The notes under the pieces: model-generated
What the model was told of the DNA's origin: nothing
What the model saw: only the letters and a program-made list of their open reading frames with translations
The model's database searches: none
Position numbers and translations under genes: made by a program
Assembly (NCBI RefSeq): GCF_901875555.1
Contig: NZ_CABFMD010000001.1
Span: forward strand, 1-64,000
Direction: 5' to 3'
DNA from: Streptococcus parasanguinis
GTDB lineage: Bacteria; Bacillota; Bacilli; Lactobacillales; Streptococcaceae
DNA: 64,000 nucleotides
Shown here: piece by piece, positions 57,605 to 64,000 of the stretch
How positions within the stretch are numbered: the first letter of the stretch is position 1
Layout of the letters: each line of letters begins with the position of its first letter

Positions 57605-58516
57605 ATGTTTGATACAGTGATTATTGGAGCAGGTCCTGCAGGGATGACCGCTGCCCTTTATGCGGCACGAAGTAATTTAAAAGTCGCATTGATTGAGAGA
57701 GGGATTCCAGGCGGTCAAATGAACAATACGTCTGACATTGAAAACTATCCTGGCTATGCAAATATCAGTGGTCCAGAATTGGCTGAAAAAATGTTTGAAC
57801 CTTTAGAAAACCTTGGTGTGGAACATTTGTTTGGTCAAGTAGAGCGTATTGAAGACCACGGAGCAAGCAAAAAGATTGTCACAGATGATGGGGAATTTGA
57901 AGCTAAAACTCTTGTGATTGCAACAGGGTCTAACCACCGTTCATTGAATGTCCCTGGTGAAGAGGAGCTAAATAGTAGAGGGGTTTCCTACTGTGCTGTT
58001 TGTGATGGAGCTTTCTTTAGAGATGAGGATCTCTTGGTCGTTGGTGGTGGTGATTCTGCGGTAGAAGAAGCTGTCTTTTTGACTCAGTTTGCAAAAACAG
58101 TGACCATTGCCCATCGTCGTGATCAATTGCGTGCTCAAAAAGTTCTTCAAGATCGTGCCTTTGCCAATGATAAAATTCACTTTGCTTGGAATACGGTTGT
58201 TGAAGAAATTAAGGGTGAACAAAAAGTAACGTCTGTCCTTTTAAAAGATGTGAAGACAGGAGAGGTTAGAGAGCAAGCCTTCGGTGGTGTCTTTATCTAT
58301 GTCGGTTTAGATCCTGTCAGTGATTTTGCGACAGAACTTGGTATTTTAGATGAAAATGGCTGGGTGGTCACGGATGATCATATGAGAACCACAGTCCCAG
58401 GTATTTTTGCGGTTGGCGATGTTCGTCAAAAAGATTTGCGTCAAGTGACGACAGCAGTCGGAGACGGTGCGATTGCTGGCCAAGAAGTTTATAAATATAT
58501 CACAGAAAACTTTTAA
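57605..58516 (+). CDS. trxB: Thioredoxin reductase (NADPH)
   Basis: TrxB keeps thioredoxin reduced with NADPH and FAD. I start it at ATG 57605 (MFDTVIIGAGPAGM) after GAGG; 303 residues, the standard length. It has the FAD motif GAGPAG (8-13), redox pair Cys130/Cys133 (CAVC), the NADPH motif GGGDSAVEEA and the C-terminal GIFAVGDVR. A terminator follows. Confidence 0.96.
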   Translation: MFDTVIIGAGPAGMTAALYAARSNLKVALIERGIPGGQMNNTSDIENYPGYANISGPELAEKMFEPLENLGVEHLFGQVERIEDHGASKKIVTDDGEFEAKTLVIATGSNHRSLNVPGEEELNSRGVSYCAVCDGAFFRDEDLLVVGGGDSAVEEAVFLTQFAKTVTIAHRRDQLRAQKVLQDRAFANDKIHFAWNTVVEEIKGEQKVTSVLLKDVKTGEVREQAFGGVFIYVGLDPVSDFATELGILDENGWVVTDDHMRTTVPGIFAVGDVRQKDLRQVTTAVGDGAIAGQEVYKYITENF

Positions 58517-58519
58517 TCC

Positions 58520-58553
58520 AAAAAATCTGAGCTTCCTGTCTCAGATTTTTTTC
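58520..58553 (+). terminator. Terminator of trxB
   Basis: Stem AAAAATCTGAG/CTCAGATTTTT with an eight-base loop and a T run. Confidence 0.85.
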
Positions 58554-58562
58554 ATTCTTTCC

Positions 58563-58597
58563 TTTCAGTATTCAATAGGACTGAAATGTGCTATAAT
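58563..58597 (+). promoter_or_regulatory. pncB promoter with inverted repeat
   Basis: -10 TATAAT (58592-58597). TTTCAGT (58563-58569) and ACTGAAA (58580-58586) form a perfect inverted repeat that brackets the -35 region (TATTCA, weak). A repressor site, perhaps for NAD metabolism, is possible; no known consensus was matched. Confidence 0.45.
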
Positions 58598-58654
58598 GGT
58601 ACTAATTTTATGGTAGGAATTCATAGAACAAATCTATAAAAAAGAGGTATACAT

Positions 58655-60115
58655 ATGTATCCAGATGACAGTTTAACCTTGCATACTGATTTATACCAAA
58701 TCAATATGATGCAGGTCTATTTTAATCAAGGTATCCACAATAAACATGCCGTATTTGAAGTCTATTTTCGTCAACAGCCTTTTAAAAACGGCTACGCAGT
58801 ATTTGCTGGCTTAGAGAGAATTGTGAAATACTTGGAAAACTTGAGTTTTTCTGAGAGTGATATTGCCTATTTAGAGTCACTTGGTTATCATGGGGCCTTC
58901 TTGGAATATCTCCGTGATCTCAAGTTGGAATTGACGGTACGCTCGGCTCAAGAAGGAGACTTAGTCTTTGCGAATGAACCAATTGTTCAGGTAGAGGGCC
59001 CTCTGGCTCAGTGTCAATTGGTGGAAACAGCCCTTTTGAATATCGTCAACTTTCAAACCTTGATAGCCACAAAAGCTGCTCGTATTCGTTCAGTCATTGA
59101 AGATGAGCCTTTGATGGAATTTGGAACCCGTCGTGCGCAAGAAATGGATGCGGCCATTTGGGGCACTCGTGCGGCAGTCATCGGAGGGGCCAATGGGACT
59201 AGTAATGTTCGTGCAGGAAAACTCTTTGGAATCCCAGTTTTAGGAACTCATGCCCATTCTCTTGTACAGGTTTATGGAAATGACTACCAGGCCTTTAGGG
59301 CTTATGCGGAAACCCATAAAGATTGTGTCTTCCTCGTCGATACCTATGATACCCTTCGTATTGGGGTACCAGCAGCTATTCAGGTAGCACGTGAAATGGG
59401 AGAGAAGATCAATTTCTTAGGCGTCCGGATTGACTCAGGAGATATTGCCTATATTTCTAAAAAGGTCCGCCAGCAATTAGATGAGGCTGGGTTTACAAAT
59501 GCTAAAATCTACGCTTCTAATGACTTGGATGAAAATACCATCCTCAACTTAAAAATGCAAAAAGCAAAAATTGATGTTTGGGGTGTAGGAACCAAGTTAA
59601 TTACAGCTTACGATCAACCAGCACTTGGAGCGGTATACAAAATTGTCTCTGTTGAAAACGAAGCAGGAGAGATGATCAATACTATCAAGCTTTCCAATAA
59701 TGCAGAGAAAGTTTCTACTCCAGGTAAAAAGCAAGTCTGGCGGATTACGAGCCGTGAAAAAGGTAAGTCAGAAGGGGACTACATCACTTATGATGGAGTA
59801 GATGTTTCACATCTGACAGAACTTAAAATGTTCCATCCAACTTATACCTACATTAATAAAACAGTCCGAAACTTTGAGGCGATTCCTCTTTTAGTGGATA
59901 TTTTTAAAGAGGGTCAATTGGTTTATCAACTGCCAACATTATCAGAAATTCAAGAATATGCTCGTAAAAATTACGATCAATTATGGGATGAATACAAGCG
60001 CGTCCTCAATCCACAGCATTACCCAGTTGACTTGGCCAAAGATATTTGGCAGGATAAGATGGACCTGATCGAGGAAATGCGTAACAAGGCCAATGGAGAA
60101 GGAGAAGCAAAATGA
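58655..60115 (+). CDS. pncB: Nicotinate phosphoribosyltransferase
   Basis: PncB converts nicotinate to nicotinate mononucleotide with PRPP and ATP, the entry of the salvage route to NAD. The 486-residue protein has the family start [16 protein letters not shown], the substrate region [13 protein letters not shown] and GTHAHS, and the phosphate site [17 protein letters not shown] precedes the ATG. It overlaps nadE by four bases, the last enzyme of the same pathway. Confidence 0.97.
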   Translation: MYPDDSLTLHTDLYQINMMQVYFNQGIHNKHAVFEVYFRQQPFKNGYAVFAGLERIVKYLENLSFSESDIAYLESLGYHGAFLEYLRDLKLELTVRSAQEGDLVFANEPIVQVEGPLAQCQLVETALLNIVNFQTLIATKAARIRSVIEDEPLMEFGTRRAQEMDAAIWGTRAAVIGGANGTSNVRAGKLFGIPVLGTHAHSLVQVYGNDYQAFRAYAETHKDCVFLVDTYDTLRIGVPAAIQVAREMGEKINFLGVRIDSGDIAYISKKVRQQLDEAGFTNAKIYASNDLDENTILNLKMQKAKIDVWGVGTKLITAYDQPALGAVYKIVSVENEAGEMINTIKLSNNAEKVSTPGKKQVWRITSREKGKSEGDYITYDGVDVSHLTELKMFHPTYTYINKTVRNFEAIPLLVDIFKEGQLVYQLPTLSEIQEYARKNYDQLWDEYKRVLNPQHYPVDLAKDIWQDKMDLIEEMRNKANGEGEAK

Positions 60116-60936
60116 GTTTGCAAGAAGAGATTATCCAACAATTGGGTGTCAAGCCTAGCATTGATCCTCAGGAAGAGATTCGCCGCTCGGTTGATTTCTT
60201 AAAAAGATATCTAAAAAAACATCCCTTCTTGAAAACATTTGTATTAGGGATCTCAGGAGGGCAAGATTCAACTCTTGCTGGACGATTAGCTCAATTGGCC
60301 ATGGAAGAAATGCGCGCAGAAACAGGAGATGCCTCCTATCAATTTATTGCCGTTCGTCTTCCTTATGGGGTACAGGCAGATGAAGCAGATGCACAAAAAG
60401 CATTGGCCTTTATCCAGCCGGATGTTAGCCTGGTTGTGAATATCAAGGAGTCTGCTGACGAAATGGTACGAGCAGTAGAAGCGACTGGAACAGAGGTTTC
60501 TGATTTTAACAAAGGCAATATTAAGGCTCGCAGTCGCATGATTGCTCAGTATGCTCTAGCTGGAGCACGTAGCGGAGCGGTGATTGGGACGGATCATGCT
60601 GCAGAAAATATTACTGGTTTCTTCACAAAATTTGGAGATGGTGGTGCAGATATTTTGCCCCTTTTCCGTTTGAATAAACGCCAAGGAAAACAATTGCTTA
60701 AGGCTTTAGGAGCCGATCCTGCTCTCTATGAGAAAATCCCAACTGCAGATTTGGAAGAAGAAAAACCAGGTGTTGCTGATGAAGTAGCACTGGGTGTCAC
60801 CTATAATGAAATTGATGATTACCTAGAAGGCAAACAAGTGAGCCCAGAAGCTCAAACAACTATTGAAAACTGGTGGTACAAAGGCCAACACAAACGCCAC
60901 TTGCCAATCACAGTATTTGATCATTTCTGGGAGTAA
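60112..60936 (+). CDS. nadE: NAD synthetase, ammonia-dependent
   Basis: NadE amidates nicotinate adenine dinucleotide to NAD. The 274-residue protein has the PP-loop motif SGGQDST (48-54), [22 protein letters not shown] and the C-terminal [11 protein letters not shown]. There is no glutaminase domain, so ammonia is the nitrogen donor. Coupled to pncB (ATGA). Confidence 0.97.
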   Translation: MSLQEEIIQQLGVKPSIDPQEEIRRSVDFLKRYLKKHPFLKTFVLGISGGQDSTLAGRLAQLAMEEMRAETGDASYQFIAVRLPYGVQADEADAQKALAFIQPDVSLVVNIKESADEMVRAVEATGTEVSDFNKGNIKARSRMIAQYALAGARSGAVIGTDHAAENITGFFTKFGDGGADILPLFRLNKRQGKQLLKALGADPALYEKIPTADLEEEKPGVADEVALGVTYNEIDDYLEGKQVSPEAQTTIENWWYKGQHKRHLPITVFDHFWE

Positions 60937-60975
60937 AAAGCTCCAGTAGACCTTTTTAGCCCGAGTCTTAACATA

Positions 60976-61090
60976 GGAGAACGAGGTAGAAAACGGTAAC
61001 TCGTAGAGTTCGATTTCGTAGTCTTCTCGCCATACAATATTGTGAAAAGCATCAAAAAGAAGGGCGGTTTCATCCGTCCTTTTCTTCTAG
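60976..61090. repeat. Repeat-like intergenic segment related to the 172-bp element, with terminator
   Basis: GTTCGATTTCGTAGTC (61009-61024) resembles ATTCGATTTCGTTGTC of copy A, and GGAGAACGAGG/TCTTCTCGCC ends look like remnant inverted ends. Downstream, AAGGGCGG/CCGTCCTT with TTTTCTTC (61061-61088) is the likely terminator of pncB-nadE. No coding frame. Confidence 0.45.
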
Positions 61091-61148
61091 ATTAAAGTAA
61101 AAAACTTGCAGAATTCAAGTTGCATGAAAAAATGAAGGGAGACAAAAT

Positions 61149-61700
61149 ATGAATCATCTTGGTAGTCTTGTCATGAAGACAGAACACTTATACTTGAGGC
61201 CGTTCGTTTTGGAAGATGCACCAGCGATGTATGAAAATTGGGCTTCTGATCCTGAAAATCTGAAATATGTCACCTGGGATGCCCATACATCTTCTGATAG
61301 GACCAGAGAATCAATCAAAAGATGGGTCGAACGGTATCAAAAACCAGATACTTATAAATGGGCGATCTGTTTCAAAACATCACCGGATCAGGTAATTGGA
61401 GATATTAGTGTGGTTTCTCAAGACCAGGAAAGTCAATCATGCGAGCTAGGTTATATCCTTGGCAAGAAATTCTGGGGGCAGGGATTCATGACAGAAGCCG
61501 TCATAGCTGTTTTGGCTTTCTTATTGAACGAAGTCGGATTTAAAGAAATCAAAGCCACTTATGTCAGTTTAAATCCTGCTTCAGGGAAAGTCATGGAAAA
61601 GACAGGAATGCAGTATGTAGAAACCATCCCTCATGCCATTCAACGCAAAGGATATTGTGGGGATAAAATCATCTATTCTATACAGAATCCCTCTCTATAG
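61149..61700 (+). CDS. GNAT-family acetyltransferase (RimJ/RimL type)
   Basis: A cytosolic acetyltransferase of unknown substrate. The 183-residue protein matches the RimJ/RimL branch: LYLRPFVLEDAPAMYENWASD at the start, ELGYILGKKFWGQGFMTEA for acetyl-CoA, and NPASGKVMEKTGMQYV at the end. AAGGGAG precedes the ATG. It is transcribed with its own short leader; the pepC promoter lies behind it. Confidence 0.87.
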   Translation: MNHLGSLVMKTEHLYLRPFVLEDAPAMYENWASDPENLKYVTWDAHTSSDRTRESIKRWVERYQKPDTYKWAICFKTSPDQVIGDISVVSQDQESQSCELGYILGKKFWGQGFMTEAVIAVLAFLLNEVGFKEIKATYVSLNPASGKVMEKTGMQYVETIPHAIQRKGYCGDKIIYSIQNPSL

Positions 61701-61712
61701 GGTGATTTTTAC

Positions 61713-61740
61713 TTGAAGATTCTGCTCAAAGGATTATAAT
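61713..61740 (+). promoter_or_regulatory. pepC promoter
   Basis: -35 TTGAAG (61713-61718), 16-bp spacer, -10 TATAAT (61735-61740). Confidence 0.7.
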
Positions 61741-61767
61741 AGTAAATAACGAAAAAAGGAGATTGCT

Positions 61768-63102
61768 ATGTCAGAATTAACGAAAGAATTTACAGACCAG
61801 CTCTATGCTAATTATGAAGCAAATGTGAAATATGCGGCTCTTGAAAATGCTGTTACCCACAATGGGATCCATGCATCGCTTGAAACGCGCAAGAGTGCAG
61901 TAGAACATACACCAGTTTTTTCACTTGATTTGACCAAGGATAAGGTGACAAACCAAAAAGCATCTGGACGTTGTTGGATGTTTGCGGCTTTAAATACCTT
62001 CCGTCACAAGATGATTTCAAGCTTCCAATTGGAGGATTTTGAATTGTCTCAAGCACATACTTTCTTTTGGGATAAGTATGAAAAATCAAACTGGTTTTTG
62101 GAGCAAGTGATTGCTACAGCAGACCAAGAATTGACCAGCCGTAAGGTGGCTTTTCTCCTACAAACCCCACAACAAGATGGCGGTCAATGGGATATGGTGG
62201 TATCTCTCTTTGAGAAATACGGAGTGGTTCCAAAATCAGTTTATCCAGAATCGATTTCTTCAAGCAATAGCCGGGAATTGAACACCTACCTCAATAAACT
62301 CTTGCGTCAAGATGCGCAAATCTTGCGTGATTTGATTCACTCAGGCGCAGATAGTGAGGCAGTTGCGAGCAAGAAACAAGCGCTGTTGCAAGAAATTTTT
62401 AACTTCTTGGCTATGTCTTTAGGATTGCCTCCACGTGAATTTGACTTTTCATACCGTGATAAGGACAACCAATTCCATAGTGAAAGTGGTTTAACTCCAC
62501 AAAGCTTCTACAAAAAATATGTAGACCTTCAATTAGACGATTACGTCTCTATTATCAATGCCCCAACTACAGACAAGCCATATGGAAATTCTTACACCGT
62601 AGATATGCTGGGCAATGTTGTTGGTAGCCGTCCAGTCCGCTACCTAAATGTTCCAATGGATCGATTGAAAGAATTAGCCATTGCTCAAATGAAAGCAGGG
62701 GAAACTGTCTGGTTTGGTTCAGATGTAGGCCAAGTCAGCAACCGTAAAGCGGGAATCTTGGCAACCGATGTCTACGACTTTGAAGCGGGCATGGATATTC
62801 ATTTGACACAAGACAAGGCCGGTCGCTTGGACTATGCTGAAAGCCTCATGACACACGCTATGGTCTTGACAGGAGTTGATTTAGACGAAGCAGGTCAGTC
62901 TCGTAAATGGAAGGTTGAAAATTCATGGGGAGACAAGGTCGGTACAGATGGTTACTTTGTGGCTTCTGATGCATGGATGGATGAATATACCTACCAAATC
63001 GTGGTTCGAAAAGAATTCTTAACCTCAGACGAATTAGCAGCCTATGAAACAGAACCAATTGTTCTAGCACCGTGGGATCCAATGGGAGCTTTAGCAAAAT
63101 AA
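61768..63102 (+). CDS. pepC: Aminopeptidase C (bleomycin-hydrolase family, C1)
   Basis: PepC is the cytosolic cysteine aminopeptidase that trims peptides from uptake and turnover. The 444-residue protein shows catalytic Cys69 (SGRCWMFA), His363 (THAMVLTG) and Asn385 (VENSWGDK). The C-terminal end is the usual autoinhibitory tail. AAAGGAG precedes the ATG. Monocistronic; its terminator is followed by the converging pbp1A. Confidence 0.96.
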   Translation: MSELTKEFTDQLYANYEANVKYAALENAVTHNGIHASLETRKSAVEHTPVFSLDLTKDKVTNQKASGRCWMFAALNTFRHKMISSFQLEDFELSQAHTFFWDKYEKSNWFLEQVIATADQELTSRKVAFLLQTPQQDGGQWDMVVSLFEKYGVVPKSVYPESISSSNSRELNTYLNKLLRQDAQILRDLIHSGADSEAVASKKQALLQEIFNFLAMSLGLPPREFDFSYRDKDNQFHSESGLTPQSFYKKYVDLQLDDYVSIINAPTTDKPYGNSYTVDMLGNVVGSRPVRYLNVPMDRLKELAIAQMKAGETVWFGSDVGQVSNRKAGILATDVYDFEAGMDIHLTQDKAGRLDYAESLMTHAMVLTGVDLDEAGQSRKWKVENSWGDKVGTDGYFVASDAWMDEYTYQIVVRKEFLTSDELAAYETEPIVLAPWDPMGALAK

Positions 63103-63109
63103 TCATATA

Positions 63110-63134
63110 GAAAAGAGCCGGAAGGCTCTTTTTT
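63110..63134 (+). terminator. Terminator of pepC
   Basis: Stem AAAAGAGCC/GGCTCTTTT with loop GGAA and TTTTTT. Confidence 0.85.
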
Positions 63135-63237
63135 GTATGCTCAAAAATAGCTGGAAAGTTAATCTAAATAAACCAGCTTTATTCGTGCTGGCATCTAAAA
63201 CAAGAAGCAGAAGGTTCTGATGTTTTAATCATTATTT

Positions 63238-63266
63238 TAAAAAAGCCGGGCGAAAAGCCCGACTTC
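63238..63266 (-). terminator. Terminator of pbp1A
   Basis: Minus strand: stem GTCGGGC/GCCCGGC with loop TTTTC, followed by TTTTTT, ten bases after the pbp1A stop. Confidence 0.8.
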
Positions 63267-63275
63267 TCCATTAGA

Positions 63276-64000
63276 TTATTCGTTATGATTGTTAGAGTCT
63301 TGCGAAGAAGGCTCAGATGGTTTAGATGGATTCTCTTCGTTTGAAGAGCTAGATGAAGATTCTTCATACGAATACTGCTCAGTGGAATAACTTGGTTCAT
63401 AGTAATAGTTATTGTAGTTGTTCTTACCGTTGTTTAAGTAGAGATAAGAGCCACTTCGATAAAGCCCACTTGGTTGTGTCCAATCTGTATGACCAGAATT
63501 GTTGTTATTGGCAAGATAGAGCATCATTTGACGGTAAACATCTGTTGCCACCTGAATTCCGTTGTCTAATACCGGAGTCAAGCGATTTGAATAACCCGTC
63601 CAGACGGCCATAGCATATTCGGGTGTGTATCCTACGAATGATTCAGATGGTGTTACAATACTTGAATAACCTATATTTTTTGTTAACTTATTGACCTCGT
63701 TATCATCATAGTTTGATGTACCTGTCTTACCAGCTTGGTAGATTCCCGAAATGGCAGCATTTGTACCGGAACCAGACAAGAGAACTGTCTTCATCATATC
63801 TGTCATCATGTAGGCAGTTGTTGCTTTCATTGCACGAGTTCCTTCGGACTCAAATTCCTTGGTTGTGCCATCACTAAAGACAACCCGACTAACATAGGAT
63901 GGTTTGTAATAGGTACCGCCATTGGCAAAAGCAGCATAGGCAGCTGCCATTTTCTCACTGCTGGCTCCGTATTTGTTGCTAGAATCGCTAGTGTTACTCG
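63276..64000 (-). CDS. pbp1A: Penicillin-binding protein 1A, C-terminal part (cut by window edge)
   Basis: The bifunctional glycosyltransferase/transpeptidase PBP1a. Only about 241 C-terminal residues are in the window; the frame continues unbroken through the edge at 64000. The piece begins in [24 protein letters not shown] and holds the KTG motif ([10 protein letters not shown], Lys at 63728-63726) of the transpeptidase. The C-terminal tail is a low-complexity Asn/Tyr/Ser/Glu/Pro region. SxxK, SxN and the transglycosylase domain lie outside. It converges with pepC. Confidence 0.93.
   Translation of the reverse strand, partial: SNTSDSSNKYGASSEKMAAAYAAFANGGTYYKPSYVSRVVFSDGTTKEFESEGTRAMKATTAYMMTDMMKTVLLSGSGTNAAISGIYQAGKTGTSNYDDNEVNKLTKNIGYSSIVTPSESFVGYTPEYAMAVWTGYSNRLTPVLDNGIQVATDVYRQMMLYLANNNNSGHTDWTQPSGLYRSGSYLYLNNGKNNYNNYYYEPSYSTEQYSYEESSSSSSNEENPSKPSEPSSQDSNNHNE

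Noticed and set aside
63276..64000. Truncated pbp1A as a pseudogene
   Set aside because: The frame is open to the window edge; truncation is only by the window.
1..64000. CRISPR array, prophage or integrase attachment at tRNA-Asn
   Set aside because: No regularly spaced repeats, no phage or integrase genes; the region behind tRNA-Asn is a terminator and lysC.

Overview
The window is a stretch of chromosome from an oral (viridans) streptococcus of the mitis/sanguinis type. Several things point there: low GC; a FabT-FabH-ACP-FabK-D-G-F-AccB-FabZ-AccC-D-A cluster that uses FabK and FabM instead of FabI and FabA; the manLMN mannose PTS; a YSIRK-type signal peptide; the ccrZ-trmB pair; and an rsmH-ftsL-pbp2X-mraY cell-wall block. 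Species is not provable from this sequence; S. parasanguinis or a near relative is my guess. Almost all genes are core housekeeping genes. I see no prophage, transposase gene, CRISPR array or plasmid function.

Layout. 1-360: end of an rRNA operon (5S rRNA, tRNA-Asn, terminators). 362-1717 (-): aspartokinase. 1961-12628 (+): fabM and the complete type II fatty-acid synthesis/acetyl-CoA carboxylase cluster, with FabT-type operators at three points. 12670-18752 (-): serS with its own T-box leader, the mannose PTS (manL, M, N, O) with a CcpA cre site inside its promoter, and a zinc alcohol dehydrogenase under a Rex-like operator. 18912-19083: a 172-bp repeat. 19088-24604: HAD phosphatase, purine permease, tsaE-GNAT-LCP operon, a small coiled-coil protein and a HIT hydrolase. 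24672-33444 (+): ecsAB, ccrZ-trmB, and the rimP-nusA-rnpM-ylxQ-infB-rbfA translation/transcription operon. 33445-38070: a structured intergenic element, a Na/Pi transporter, nagA, a small membrane protein and an aldo/keto reductase. 38338-42759: a very large secreted subtilisin-type protease without an LPXTG anchor. 42850-47315: a glycine T-box followed by a zinc-metallopeptidase-like gene, glyQ, glyS and a DUF896 gene. 47484-49304: an amino-acid permease, an inverted copy of the 172-bp repeat and an overlooked 59-residue membrane ORF. 49455-54018: rsmH-ftsL-pbp2X-mraY. 54153-63102: DEAD-box helicase, amino-acid ABC permease/ATPase, DUF4059, trxB, pncB-nadE, GNAT, pepC. 63276-64000 (-): 3' part of pbp1A, cut by the window edge.

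How the parts relate. FabT operators tie membrane lipid synthesis to one repressor. Two T-boxes couple serS and the glyQS operon to uncharged tRNA. cre and Rex-like sites link sugar uptake and alcohol formation to carbon and redox state. Cell-wall genes (LCP ligase, PBP2x, MraY, PBP1a, CcrZ) are spread across the window.

Many gene starts were moved to the codon with a proper ribosome-binding site; each move is stated. Promoter, operator and terminator calls come from reading the sequence and are unmeasured. The least routine items are the paired 172-bp element with inverted termini (18912 and 48874), the structured insert that appears to split the rbfA terminator (33445-33745), the metallopeptidase-like gene inside the glycine T-box operon, the anchorless protease, and several genes whose promoter lies so close that the mRNA should be nearly leaderless.
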